In this document: positions 7,518 to 15,866 of the stretch, one piece after another
Position numbering within the stretch: the first letter of the stretch is position 1
Layout: each line of letters opens with the position of its first letter
From: RGIG5952 sp045603485
GTDB taxonomy: Bacteria; Verrucomicrobiota; Kiritimatiellia; RFP12; JAAYLN01
NCBI GenBank assembly: GCA_045603485.1
Contig: JAZUMF010000057.1
Span: forward strand, 1-20,967
Direction of reading: 5' to 3'
Length of the DNA: 20,967 bases
Notes under the pieces: generated by a model
The model's input: the letters and a program-made list of their open reading frames with translations, nothing else
Databases searched by the model: none
Told to the model about the DNA's origin: nothing
Program-made: the position numbers and the translations under genes

Positions 7518-8822
7518 ATGAATCCCAGAATTGTCACATCTTCAGCGAAGAATCCGGTCGACAGGGTCGTTGAATTTTTATCACGCCCGGCTTTTGACCC
7601 AACAGCAGAGAAGGTAGCCGCCGAGCTTTTGGCGGACATCCGCGCTCGCGGCAATCAAGCTGTCCTTGACGCAGTGAAGCGTATTGACGGCGTGGAGCTT
7701 ACACCCGAGACTATGCTCGTCTCCAAGGAGGAGCTTGCCGAGGCGGAGAAGTCCGTTCCCGAGGATGTAAAGCGTAATGTTCAGGAGGCTCACCGTCGCG
7801 TTTCTGCTTTTGCCAAGGCCGGAATGCGTCCCGACTGGTCAATTGACACTCCCCACGGCGGCAAGCTTGGCGAACGCTTTCTTCCGCTTGACCGTGTGGG
7901 AGTTTACATTCCCGGCGGTACGGCTCCATTGGCATCAACATCGATAATGACGGCGACTTTGGCTCAGGTTGCGGGCGTTCCTGAGATTGTCGCTGTCACA
8001 CCTTGCGCCAAGGACGGTTCGGTCAATCCTGTTTTGCTTTATGCCCTTGTTATTGCAGGAGCTACCGAGATTTATCGTGTCGGCGGTATTCAGGGTGTCG
8101 GTCTTATCGCGTATGGTACCGAGACCGTGAAGCCCGTACAGAAGATTGTCGGTCCCGGCGGAGCGTATGTTACAGCGGCAAAGCGTTTGGTCTATGGCAA
8201 TGTTTCGTTGGATCAGGTTGCGGGGCCAAGTGAGATTTGCGTTGTTGCAGACGATACCGCCAATCCTGCTTGGGTGGCCGCCGATCTGCTTTCACAAATT
8301 GAGCATGGCACGGGTAAGGAAAAGGCTCTCCTGACAACTGACAGCATGGCTTTGGCAGAGGCTGTCGATGCGGAGGTCCTGAAGCAGCTTGAGATCTGTT
8401 CTCGTCGCGACCGTATGGCACCGATGGTTGAGAATGGCGGGCTTCTGATTGTCGTCACGCCGACTATCGAGGAGGCTGCCGATTTGGCGTCTGATTTTGC
8501 TCCAGAGCATCTTGAGGTTTTAACCGAGGACCCCAATTCGTTGCTTCCGCACCTTAAGGCTGCAGGCGCAATTTTTGTCGGACCTTGGGCTCCGGAGCCG
8601 GCCGGTGATTTTGCAGCAGGCCCAAGCCATGTTCTTCCTACGGGTGGTGCCGCGGCAAAATTCTCGGGGCTTACTGTAGAGGACTTCCGCCGCCGTACTT
8701 CCATAATTGAGTACACCAAGGAGGATTTGGAGGAGGCAATGCCTGTAATAGAAACCTTCGGAGCGATTGAGGGGCTTGATGCGCACACCCGTTCCGCGAC
8801 AATCAGAATGGGGCGCCTTTAA
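7518..8822 (+). CDS. hisD: Histidinol dehydrogenase
   Basis: 434 residues, full length. HisD carries out the last two steps of histidine synthesis, oxidising L-histidinol to L-histidine with two NAD+ and a bound zinc. Key residues line up with the E. coli enzyme shifted by one to four positions: zinc ligands Q260 and H263 (in SQIEHG), D364 (AGDFAAG) and H423 (LDAHTRS), and the catalytic pair E330-H331 (APEHLEV). The nucleotide-binding region around VGPGGAYVTAAKRLVYG and the GPSHVLPT segment are also present. In the zinc segment the common Ala-Glu-His-Asp reads Ile-Glu-His-Gly, a mild variation. No other his gene is in the window. A DUF493 gene begins 1 bp after the stop, so these two are almost certainly co-translated. 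Confidence 0.97.
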   Translation: MNPRIVTSSAKNPVDRVVEFLSRPAFDPTAEKVAAELLADIRARGNQAVLDAVKRIDGVELTPETMLVSKEELAEAEKSVPEDVKRNVQEAHRRVSAFAKAGMRPDWSIDTPHGGKLGERFLPLDRVGVYIPGGTAPLASTSIMTATLAQVAGVPEIVAVTPCAKDGSVNPVLLYALVIAGATEIYRVGGIQGVGLIAYGTETVKPVQKIVGPGGAYVTAAKRLVYGNVSLDQVAGPSEICVVADDTANPAWVAADLLSQIEHGTGKEKALLTTDSMALAEAVDAEVLKQLEICSRRDRMAPMVENGGLLIVVTPTIEEAADLASDFAPEHLEVLTEDPNSLLPHLKAAGAIFVGPWAPEPAGDFAAGPSHVLPTGGAAAKFSGLTVEDFRRRTSIIEYTKEDLEEAMPVIETFGAIEGLDAHTRSATIRMGRL

Positions 8823-8823
8823 G

Positions 8824-9102
8824 ATGGCTACAGTCGATTTTTCAAAAGAAGCCGACGAGGAGAAGGTCTATCCGGCGGTTCATCACTTTAAGATTATCGT
8901 GGATATCGCTCTTTTTAACGAGGATATTCTTAATCGCGAATTGGCGGCTTATGATTTGCGCTCGCCATTGGTGCGCGGGCGTGCTTCATCGGGGGGCAAG
9001 TATGTCACATACGAGGTTTCAGTCAACTTTGAAACACGCATGTGGCATCATCAGTTTGATGGTGCGGTTAAAGCCATCCCCGGGGTAAAGATACTTCTTT
9101 AA
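8824..9102 (+). CDS. DUF493 (YbeD-like) small protein
   Basis: 92 residues from the ATG at 8824, which follows the hisD stop after a single base; an upstream in-frame ATG inside hisD (8767) would add 19 residues that do not fit the family. The protein has the size and pattern of the YbeD/DUF493 family: an early YPAVHHFKIIVD strand, a helix (FNEDILNRELAAY), a Gly-rich turn (SSGGKYVTYEVSVNFE) and a final helix-strand ending in IPGVKILL. This is a ferredoxin-like alpha/beta fold resembling small ligand-binding (ACT-type) domains. The biochemical role of the family is poorly defined; a link to lipoate metabolism has been proposed for E. coli ybeD because of its position near lipB. No lipoate genes are present here. 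Confidence 0.65.
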   Translation: MATVDFSKEADEEKVYPAVHHFKIIVDIALFNEDILNRELAAYDLRSPLVRGRASSGGKYVTYEVSVNFETRMWHHQFDGAVKAIPGVKILL

Positions 9103-9128
9103 TAGACTAAGAGCGGAGGGTGGCACAA

Positions 9129-9839
9129 ATGAGAGAATTACGGCATTTTGTTTTAGCGGCATTATTGCTGTCAGGCTGTGTTACGGCGCGAATAGATTAT
9201 AGCGTCGGTAATGTTCGGCCTGTAAGTTCTCAATTCGCGTCATCCACAGTGTCGGTCTCGCGCTTTCAGGATATGCGCTACGAAGACAAGCGCTCGGTAT
9301 CAACCCATGCGACAAGATTGGGAGCTTTTAACAAGGGGACTCAATTTACTGCTGATATGAAAGGCTTTGACGAGGTTTTTGCGAAGGTTAAGCCTACAGC
9401 GGACGATAGTTTCTATGTCGCTCCCGATCGTCTCTACTGGAAGCCTGACGGACCGTTGCCTGATATGCGCGTTAAGCTGGCGGAGCATCTGTATAAAGCG
9501 CGCGTCTTTCGTGCGGCATATGTAAACGATTCCAAAAGAGATTACAGCCTTGATGTGAGGGTGAATAGATTTCTTTCTCTCAAGGAGCGCCATCCCTTTG
9601 CCGACGGCTTAGGGTTTCTTGGGATTTCATCATTGTTTTCGGGCAATGAAATAATCTCGGCAAAGGTTGAATGGTCTCTCGTCGAAACAAAGACCGGTGC
9701 AGTCGTTAAGAGCGGAATCGTTGATTTGAGCCAAGTGGAGCGGCATAATAACTTCCGCGCTCGCTTTAAGCCATTCAAGATGAATAACGCCGCCGCCCGC
9801 CTTGTCTTTGATGAGATTGTAAAAGAGCTTACAAGGTAG
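9129..9839 (+). CDS. Putative lipoprotein, function unknown
   Basis: 236 residues from the ATG at 9129. A GGAGG lies at 9115-9119, which suits this ATG with about 9 bp spacing; the in-frame GTG at 9120 directly abuts that site and is unlikely. The N-terminus is a lipoprotein signal, MRELRHFVLAALLLSGC, with lipobox LLSG and lipidated C17, so the mature protein should be anchored in a membrane on the outside of the cytoplasm. The rest alternates strands and helices, with a VSVSRFQDMRYED segment, a DYSLDVRVNRFL strand and a WSLVETKTGAVVKSG strand pair. This layout recalls small periplasmic lipoproteins of the YajG or LptE kind, but I do not recognise the family. Confidence 0.7.
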   Translation: MRELRHFVLAALLLSGCVTARIDYSVGNVRPVSSQFASSTVSVSRFQDMRYEDKRSVSTHATRLGAFNKGTQFTADMKGFDEVFAKVKPTADDSFYVAPDRLYWKPDGPLPDMRVKLAEHLYKARVFRAAYVNDSKRDYSLDVRVNRFLSLKERHPFADGLGFLGISSLFSGNEIISAKVEWSLVETKTGAVVKSGIVDLSQVERHNNFRARFKPFKMNNAAARLVFDEIVKELTR

Positions 9840-9891
9840 GTCTTTTCGTCGGCTTTGTCAAAAGGTTTGTGGCCCGCCAGATTTTTTTAGC

Positions 9892-10941
9892 ATGGAACGG
9901 TGGAAAGAAAGATTAAAAAGGTCAATCTCAGATGCAAGTGTCATTGCAAATGAATTGGGATTGAATGCAGAGGAAATCGAGAGAGTCTCCAAGACTTTTC
10001 CTTTGCGATTGACTTCTCGCATATTGTCTATTATCAAGGCGACAGGCGGTGCTAAAGGCCCGATTGGGAGACAGTTCATTCCGACACTGGAGGAGTTTAG
10101 AGAGTCAAGCGATTTATTGACCGACCCGTTGGGCGAAGACCCCCATTCTCCTTGCCCGAATGTCGTTCAGCGGTATCCCGATAGATGTATGCTTTATGTT
10201 TCGGGGGCCTGCGCCGCATATTGTCGGTTTTGTACTCGCAAACGGAGGGTCGGCTGCTGCTCGTCAATTGATGACGGCGAGCTGGAAGAGGCCTTTAGGT
10301 TTATTGAAACGAATACCGCTATACGCGATGTTTTAGTTTCAGGCGGCGACCCATTGTTGCTTGATGATGATAGGCTGGATGCCATATTGACGAGACTAAG
10401 AGCGGTTCCTCATGTCGAGATTATACGGATAGGCTCTCGCGTTCCGTTTTCGTTGCCTGAACGAATAACAAAGAAACTTTGCCGAATATTGCGAAGGCAC
10501 AATCCTCTTTACCTAAATCTCCATTTTAACCATCCTGCCGAGTTGGACGAGCCTGCAAGGCGTGCAGTCGGGAGATTGGCTGATGCGGGACTTTCTCTTG
10601 GTTCGCAAACCGTTTTGTTGCGTGGTGTAAATGACAACTCAGAGACGATGCGCACCTTGATGCATGAGCTCTTGAAAGTTAGGATTAGACCCTATTATCT
10701 CTTTCAGTGCGACCTTGTCCGCGGAACAGAGCATTTCCGCACACCTATCTCGACAGGCATAGACATCATCCGCTCATTGCAGGGATTTACTTCGGGAATG
10801 GCTGTTCCCCATTTTGCCGTTGATACTCCGGGAGGAGTCGGAAAGGTGCCCTTTGTGCCAAATTATGTAGAGGGCAGGGACGGCAAGGTTGTCCATTTGC
10901 GGGTTTATGATGGAAAGACGGTAGATTACCCTGATAATTAG
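9892..10941 (+). CDS. Lysine 2,3-aminomutase family radical SAM enzyme (KamA/EpmB type)
   Basis: 349 residues. The radical SAM cluster motif is C107-x3-C111-x2-C114 in CAAYCRFCTRKRR, followed by VLVSGGDPLLL. Further family marks are GSRVPFSLPERIT, LNLHFNHPAEL, GSQTVLLRGVNDN, and the C-terminal half of the active site: D274 in FQCDLVRGTEHFRTP, and D311 and K318 in VDTPGGVGK. By analogy with clostridial lysine 2,3-aminomutase, the two aspartates bind the substrate lysine's amino group and the lysine carries PLP. The length is nearer to EpmB (which makes beta-lysine for elongation factor P) than to the roughly 415-residue clostridial enzyme. No epmA, efp or lysine degradation gene is in the window, so the choice between protein modification and lysine metabolism is open. 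Start codon support is weak (no clear Shine-Dalgarno). Confidence 0.88.
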   Translation: MERWKERLKRSISDASVIANELGLNAEEIERVSKTFPLRLTSRILSIIKATGGAKGPIGRQFIPTLEEFRESSDLLTDPLGEDPHSPCPNVVQRYPDRCMLYVSGACAAYCRFCTRKRRVGCCSSIDDGELEEAFRFIETNTAIRDVLVSGGDPLLLDDDRLDAILTRLRAVPHVEIIRIGSRVPFSLPERITKKLCRILRRHNPLYLNLHFNHPAELDEPARRAVGRLADAGLSLGSQTVLLRGVNDNSETMRTLMHELLKVRIRPYYLFQCDLVRGTEHFRTPISTGIDIIRSLQGFTSGMAVPHFAVDTPGGVGKVPFVPNYVEGRDGKVVHLRVYDGKTVDYPDN

Positions 10942-10960
10942 TCGCCACGGAGTGAGAAGT

Positions 10961-11965
10961 ATGGCAGGTACAAAAAAACAATCGCAGCGCAGGCAAGACG
11001 AGTTTTTTATTCGAAGGGCAATTGAGCTTGCGTGGGAATCGGCAGGGCATACGCGGCCAAATCCGCCAGTGGGGGCAGTAGTTGTCAAAGATGGCGTTAT
11101 CATAGGTGAAGGACGCCATAAGAAATGCGGGACAGATCATGCAGAGGCGGCGGCCCTAAAGGCTTGCACAGAATCTCCTCGCGGTGCCACGATTTATGTG
11201 ACCCTTGAGCCGTGCTCAAAGCCTGGAAGAGTCGGGGCTTGCTGCGACGCTATTAAGGCTGCGGGCATTTCGCGCGTTGTCTGGGCCTGTCGCGATCCAA
11301 ATCCCGTAAATCGCGGACGAGCGGCACGCGTTTTGCGTAAAGCAGCCATAGAAACGCAGGGCGGCCTTTTAGAAGATGAGGCATATCCGCTTATTCAAGC
11401 CTTTTCAAAGCATGTAACAACAGGCTTGCCCTTTGTGACGGTAAAACTCGCAATGTCGCTTGATGGTAAAATATGTGACAATTTTGGCAAGGCGGCTTGG
11501 ATATCTTCAGTTGAGGCGCGCAAAGAAACGGGCAAGCTAAGGGAGATTGTCGATGTTGTCATGGTTGGTGCAGAAACTGTCCGCAAAGATAATCCATCCC
11601 TGCTTTGCCACACAAAACGAAATGACGATCTCTGGCGTGCGATTGTTTCCCGTTCTGGGCGATTGCCAAAGGATGCCCAAGTCTTTACCGACGACGCAAG
11701 GGATCGCACCCTTGTCTTTGCATCCCCCAAGGAAGCGCTTCAAGAGCTCGGGCGGCGTGGCTTTATGCATGTCTTGTGTGAAGGCGGCTTAGAGCTGGCG
11801 CGCCATTTGGCATCGGAGGGACTTGTTGATGAATGGCTCACGGTCTTGGCTCCGATCGTTATTGGGGGAGAGCCGATTCAAGAGGCAAAACATTTCGAGT
11901 TCGGGAGCCCGTTCACCAAAGGACCCGATATTTTGGTATACTCAAAAAAACGGACCGTTTATTAA
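10961..11965 (+). CDS. ribD: Bifunctional riboflavin biosynthesis deaminase/reductase RibD
   Basis: 334 residues from the ATG at 10961, which has GGAGTGAG upstream; an in-frame GTG three codons earlier overlaps that site. RibD deaminates and then reduces the pyrimidine intermediate made from GTP. The N-terminal deaminase (about 10-140) has the zinc-binding H60-A-E62 and C85/C94 in TLEPCSKPGRVGACC. The usual His two residues after the first cysteine is Lys here (K87), while all three zinc ligands and the catalytic Glu are kept. The reductase (about 145-334) begins with LPFVTVKLAMSLDGKI and includes VVMVGAETVRKDNPSL and CEGGLELARHL, the expected NADPH and substrate segments. No ribE, ribBA or ribH is nearby and I see no FMN riboswitch. 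Confidence 0.95.
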   Translation: MAGTKKQSQRRQDEFFIRRAIELAWESAGHTRPNPPVGAVVVKDGVIIGEGRHKKCGTDHAEAAALKACTESPRGATIYVTLEPCSKPGRVGACCDAIKAAGISRVVWACRDPNPVNRGRAARVLRKAAIETQGGLLEDEAYPLIQAFSKHVTTGLPFVTVKLAMSLDGKICDNFGKAAWISSVEARKETGKLREIVDVVMVGAETVRKDNPSLLCHTKRNDDLWRAIVSRSGRLPKDAQVFTDDARDRTLVFASPKEALQELGRRGFMHVLCEGGLELARHLASEGLVDEWLTVLAPIVIGGEPIQEAKHFEFGSPFTKGPDILVYSKKRTVY

Positions 11966-11978
11966 ACAAGGGAACATT

Positions 11979-13886
11979 ATGAAAAAGCCTTTTTTGTATA
12001 ACATCGTGCCGGTTATCGGCGATAATACAGACTTTGCGATATCTGAAATTTTGAGGCAGCATGAGGAAGTTGGTCTTACAAAGTTTCTCGTTATGCTTAG
12101 CTGCCATCCTCAGACAACTCCAGCAAGGGATTTGATTCCGAGCCATTGCAGAAAGTTTGCGGCTGTCCGAGACGGTGTGGCGGGAAAAGGCATTGAGCTC
12201 GGCGTTCTTATCCAGAGCCTCCAAGGAATGGGCTGGAATGGTAAAGTATCTCTTACAGGGGAAAGATGGCAGCACACCGTCAAGTCTGATGGTAACGAAA
12301 CACCCCGAATGTGCATCCTTGACCCTGAGTTCAGGGCTTACGGGCTGGAATGTATACGCGCCATCGTCTCAGAGGGAGCGGAGTTTCTTCTCATCGATGA
12401 CGACTTTGCCGTTTGGGACGGTGAATGCTTCTGCCCATACCATTTGAAGAAACTCAATGAAGCGTTGAACACCAGTTACTCTCAAGTGGACTTCAATGAG
12501 CTTCTCAAAGAAAAGCCGATTTCAGATCCTTTCAGGCAGAGGGTTTTTAAGGTGCTTTTAGGGCTTGCAGTCGATTATGCCAAAGAGATACGCGGAGTAA
12601 TCGATTCAATCAATCCCAAACTTCGTTGCGGATATTGCGTCCAGTACGGTTCCGACCAGGAGGCAGATGCAATAGTTCACGCTTTTGCCGGCAATACCGA
12701 GCCCATCTTGCGCGTCCACGATGATATGTACGGAGACCCTCCGACCGATTGCTTCCCGATTTCCTTTATTATGGCGAATCGCGTGAAACATTTAGTTAAC
12801 GGAGTGAATGACCTGTTGGATGAATCCGATACCTTCCCGCATAACTATATGAGCGTTTCGGCGGCAACATTTCATTCGCACATCACAATGGCTCTTCTTA
12901 GCGGCTTTAGCGGTTGCAAGCTTTGGACAAGCGAATATGAAAAGGCAGTCCACACAGGCTCGCAGGCGCGCTATGAAAAGAAACTCCGCGATTACAGAGG
13001 ATACTACGAGGCTATATGTGACCTTGCGCCGCAGATTTCATGGCAGGGAATTTCAGCCCCAGCCTTTACAGGTGCAATTCCGTCAGGGTCATATTATGGC
13101 AATTGGGATGCTCCTATTGAATCCGTGTATGGCTTACCCTTCAGATGCGAGAAGTTAGATGCAGGAGGCATCACGGCATTATGCGGTTGTGACGCTGAGC
13201 TTATGACCGACGAGCAGTTATGCACATTGCTGGCGCATGATGTCGTTGTCGATTCCTTGGCCGCCCGCATTATTTCAGAACGCGGTCTTGCGTGTCATAT
13301 GGGCATTAGTGCCGACACTGGTGACAAAGACTTCTTCTTCTCGGTTGAGCGTACCGCTGACGGAAAACTATCATCCGGCTATATGTGGGATGATTCAACA
13401 TCGCGTTTAACCGTAATCGATGATAAAACCAAAGTTCTTTCTTGGTTTTGTAAAGGAGCCAAGAGGGCATTCCCTGCCGCAACCTTATTCCGCAATTCAT
13501 CAGGAGGAAATATCCTAGTTTTAGGCTGGTCGCTTGAATTGGTCTATCATAAGATGTATCGCCCTGCGCGTCGTGAGATACTCTTAGCATTGCTCGATTC
13601 TTTAGCAGGTTCACCGCTTGAAATGGTATTGGAAAATGGAGAGAAATCTCTTGTGCGCCACGGCATCACTCCGGATGGTAAAGAAATTCTTTCGGTAACA
13701 CCCCTTGGCTTTGATGTCCTGGACGAGCTTCCGTTAAGACTTTTCCGCACACCGGTCGCCATCGAGAAAATGCTTCCGGACGGCACATGGGCAAAAGCGG
13801 AGTTTCACCGCGAGAACGGCTCCTTGCTGAATGTCTCTGTGCCAGTAGTCTGTTATGAGCCGATTTTGCTGAAGTTTACCTTTTGA
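11979..13886 (+). CDS. Putative cytoplasmic TIM-barrel glycoside hydrolase-like protein
   Basis: 635 residues from the ATG at 11979, which has AAGGGA in front; longer in-frame starts lie inside ribD. No signal peptide. The N-terminal two thirds look like a TIM barrel: short hydrophobic strands each followed by a helix, among them KFLVMLSCHP, IELGVLIQSL, FLLIDDDFAVWD (138-147) and LRCGYCVQYG. Later segments such as LLDESDTFPHNYMS and a GFSGCKLWTSEYE strand carry acidic residues at strand ends, as in glycoside hydrolase clans. The last 100 residues are beta-rich, like the accessory domain after many such barrels. Overall it recalls the GH42-like putative glycosidases abundant in Lentisphaerota and relatives, but I cannot fix a family, substrate or catalytic pair. 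It follows ribD by 13 bp. Confidence 0.55.
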   Translation: MKKPFLYNIVPVIGDNTDFAISEILRQHEEVGLTKFLVMLSCHPQTTPARDLIPSHCRKFAAVRDGVAGKGIELGVLIQSLQGMGWNGKVSLTGERWQHTVKSDGNETPRMCILDPEFRAYGLECIRAIVSEGAEFLLIDDDFAVWDGECFCPYHLKKLNEALNTSYSQVDFNELLKEKPISDPFRQRVFKVLLGLAVDYAKEIRGVIDSINPKLRCGYCVQYGSDQEADAIVHAFAGNTEPILRVHDDMYGDPPTDCFPISFIMANRVKHLVNGVNDLLDESDTFPHNYMSVSAATFHSHITMALLSGFSGCKLWTSEYEKAVHTGSQARYEKKLRDYRGYYEAICDLAPQISWQGISAPAFTGAIPSGSYYGNWDAPIESVYGLPFRCEKLDAGGITALCGCDAELMTDEQLCTLLAHDVVVDSLAARIISERGLACHMGISADTGDKDFFFSVERTADGKLSSGYMWDDSTSRLTVIDDKTKVLSWFCKGAKRAFPAATLFRNSSGGNILVLGWSLELVYHKMYRPARREILLALLDSLAGSPLEMVLENGEKSLVRHGITPDGKEILSVTPLGFDVLDELPLRLFRTPVAIEKMLPDGTWAKAEFHRENGSLLNVSVPVVCYEPILLKFTF

Positions 13887-13909
13887 TATTTTTTAATCTG
13901 TGCTAGAAT
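13883..13909 (+). promoter_or_regulatory. Possible promoter giving a leaderless mRNA
   Basis: TTGATA (13883-13888), a short 15-bp spacer and TAGAAT (13904-13909). The start codon of the HAD phosphatase gene is at 13916, where transcription would be expected to begin, and there is no Shine-Dalgarno sequence. The short spacer makes this tentative. Confidence 0.3.
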
Positions 13910-13915
13910 AAGAAA

Positions 13916-14707
13916 ATGAAGACACAACTGAAAGACATCGAAATGTTCATGCTCGACATGGACGGCACCATCTATCTGGGCAACAATCTCTTCGATTGCA
14001 CAAAACCATTTTTGCAGACGCTGCGTGACCAAGGCAAAAGATTTATCTTTTTGACCAACAACTCGTCAAAAAACAGAATGGCTTATGTGGCCAAACTCGC
14101 CAAGATGGGAATTGAGGTCGTTCCCGATGATGTTTTTACTTCAGGCGAGGCGACTACAATTTACATGAAAAAGAATTTCCCGGGAGCGAAGGTCTGCGTA
14201 ATGGGAATGCCGACACTTGAAGATGAATTCCGTGAGGCCGGCTTTATATTGGAGAACGACCATCCCGATTGTCTCGTCCTCGGCTTTGATCAGGCCTTTG
14301 ACTATGCGAAGATGACGCGGCTCTGCGACCATGTAAGGGCTGGCGTGCCGTATATCGCGACCCATCCCGACTTCAACTGCCCCGTAGAAAACGGCTTTAT
14401 TCCAGACATCGGTGCGGTCATCGCCTATGTGAAGGCTTCCACCGGCCGCGAGCCCGATAAGGTTGTCGGCAAACCCCATGTGGGAATTGCCGAGGCGGTT
14501 ATGGAAAAATACGGCGTCAAAGCCGATAAGCTCGCAATGGTAGGAGACCGCCTTTACACCGATATCGCCCTTGGCGCCGAGGCTGGTATCACATCAATTC
14601 TCGTATATTCAGGAGAAACCTCTCCCGATGATTACGAAAAGTCGCCGATAAATGCCGACTACTGCTTCAAGGATCTTTCCGGCATACGGGAAGAACTGAT
14701 GAAATAG
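13916..14707 (+). CDS. HAD-superfamily (IIA) phosphatase, NagD-like
   Basis: 263 residues, typical for the NagD/HAD-IIA group. Motif I is MLDMDGTIYLG with nucleophile D14 and D16; motif II is FLTNNSSKNR; the cap domain lies between about residues 70 and 180; the motif III lysine is in VVGKPHVGI; and motif IV is MVGDRLYTDIALG, whose Asp residues bind magnesium. Relatives dephosphorylate nucleotides, sugar phosphates or phosphoglycolate-type damage products; the exact substrate is not predictable. It follows the putative glycosidase by 29 bp and ends convergently 33 bp before birA. The absence of a ribosome-binding site is discussed under the possible promoter. Confidence 0.9.
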   Translation: MKTQLKDIEMFMLDMDGTIYLGNNLFDCTKPFLQTLRDQGKRFIFLTNNSSKNRMAYVAKLAKMGIEVVPDDVFTSGEATTIYMKKNFPGAKVCVMGMPTLEDEFREAGFILENDHPDCLVLGFDQAFDYAKMTRLCDHVRAGVPYIATHPDFNCPVENGFIPDIGAVIAYVKASTGREPDKVVGKPHVGIAEAVMEKYGVKADKLAMVGDRLYTDIALGAEAGITSILVYSGETSPDDYEKSPINADYCFKDLSGIREELMK

Positions 14708-14740
14708 CCGGCTCTTCAGCTAGAAGCCAAAAGCAATCAC

Positions 14741-15484
14741 TCACTTTCTCAAGTGAGCCTCACCGGAGATTATCTCCTTGATAGAGCCCTCCTTCGTCTG
14801 CAGCAGGAGGGCTCCGTTTTTAGCAATTCCTACGGCTTTACCTGAAATCGGCTCTCCGATAAGCTCAATCGCAAGCTCCCTGCCGATTAAAGCATCGCGG
14901 GCTGATATCCTTTCATGTATAGCGGCAAAACCTCCCTCAAGCCAAGAAGCGTAGACTGCCTCAAAAGATTTTAATATCGAGTGAAGGACCTCATCGATTT
15001 CAAATCTCTTTCCTGCCGCGTCAATAAGAGAAGTCGCAATATTTGCGATTTCTTGAGGCATCTCATCGGTCGTAAGATTAACATTTACGCCGATTCCGAT
15101 AATTATATGGCTTAGTCCGGACATGTCCGCATTCATTTCGCAGAGGATTCCCGAGAGCTTGCGGTTTTCAAGCAAAATGTCATTTGGCCATTTTATCAAG
15201 AGCGGCATATCAGGTAGATAAGGCTGAAGAGCCTCCGCTACGGCAAGACCCGCAACAAGAGGGAGCGTAATGGCCTCTTCGGGCTTGACCGGAGGACGAA
15301 GCAGTATAGAGAAGTAAAGCCCTGCCTCCGGGCGCGAAATCCATGTACGCCCCTGTCTGCCGCGCCCCGCGCTTTGCGTTACAGCGCGAACGACAGAACC
15401 CTCAGGCGCTCCCTTTGCGGCCTCGCGTGAAAGATATGTATTGGTGCTATCGACAGAAGCAAGTGTTGTTATCTTCCAGTTCAT
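14741..15484 (-). CDS. birA: Biotin--[acetyl-CoA-carboxylase] ligase, catalytic-only form
   Basis: 247 residues. The enzyme activates biotin as biotinyl-AMP and attaches it to the carrier protein of biotin-dependent carboxylases. Visible motifs: STNT (13-16) at the domain start, the biotinyl-AMP-binding loop GRGRQGRTW (40-48), GLYFSILLRP, KWPNDIL (98-104), RKLSGILCE with a conserved lysine (K109), and GIGVNVN. The C-terminal small domain (about 200-247) has the usual SH3-like strands. There is no N-terminal helix-turn-helix domain, so this version cannot act as the biotin operon repressor in the way E. coli BirA does. It is transcribed divergently from the tuf operon. Confidence 0.95.
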   Translation of the reverse strand: MNWKITTLASVDSTNTYLSREAAKGAPEGSVVRAVTQSAGRGRQGRTWISRPEAGLYFSILLRPPVKPEEAITLPLVAGLAVAEALQPYLPDMPLLIKWPNDILLENRKLSGILCEMNADMSGLSHIIIGIGVNVNLTTDEMPQEIANIATSLIDAAGKRFEIDEVLHSILKSFEAVYASWLEGGFAAIHERISARDALIGRELAIELIGEPISGKAVGIAKNGALLLQTKEGSIKEIISGEAHLRK

Positions 15485-15605
15485 AATTGTTCAGATTCCG
15501 ACTTCGTCATCGTTTTTGTCAAATCGTCAATAATTTAAGAATAGCATAAACGGCAGGTGCAGAAGAGAATAATTTTCACGAAAAGTATTTTTTCAAAAAT
15601 GATGT

Positions 15606-15634
15606 TTGACAAATTTTCTTTTTTTTAATACTAT
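15606..15634 (+). promoter_or_regulatory. Strong promoter of the tRNA-Thr/tuf operon
   Basis: TTGACA (15606-15611, perfect -35), exactly 17 bp of T-rich spacer, then TACTAT (15629-15634). It lies about 140 bp before tRNA-Thr, and no other gene intervenes. The A/T-rich stretch just upstream (15570-15605) could act as an UP element, as expected for a highly expressed tuf operon. Confidence 0.75.
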
Positions 15635-15640
15635 AGTATA

Positions 15641-15772
15641 GTTTCGTTTTGGCCCGTAAGTCGGGCAGGCAGAACCACGGAAGCATTGGGCAGGCATATC
15701 GTCCAGTGGCCGTACAGTTCGGTTCAGTGGGTGTTATGTCTGTTTAACGGCTGAAAGGGCAACAATTAAGAA
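15641..15772 (+). promoter_or_regulatory. Leader of the tRNA-Thr/tuf transcript with short repeats
   Basis: About 130 nt of non-coding leader. It contains a 5-bp hairpin GCCCG-TAAGT-CGGGC (15652-15666), a 9-nt direct repeat GGGCAGGCA at 15663-15671 and 15688-15696, CAGTGG twice (15704-15709 and 15725-15730), and a possible long-range pairing of TTCAG with CTGAA before the tRNA. I find no complete second tRNA and no riboswitch family I know. It may guide processing of the tRNA or may be a lost tRNA. Confidence 0.4.
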
Positions 15773-15848
<76 letters not shown>

Positions 15849-15866
15849 ACTCAACCACTAACAATT

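Noticed and set aside
8213..8788. 191-codon open frame on the minus strand opposite hisD
   Set aside because: It is fully antisense to a gene with all catalytic residues intact, is low in complexity (Ser/Ala/Pro-rich) and shows no family motif.
14708..14740. Terminator between the HAD phosphatase gene and birA
   Set aside because: GGCTCTT and AGAAGCC form only a weak stem with mismatches and no T-run, so I did not annotate it.
15652..15696. Second tRNA in the tuf leader
   Set aside because: Only one short hairpin and a repeated GGGCAGGCA are seen; no complete cloverleaf with acceptor, anticodon and T arms can be drawn.
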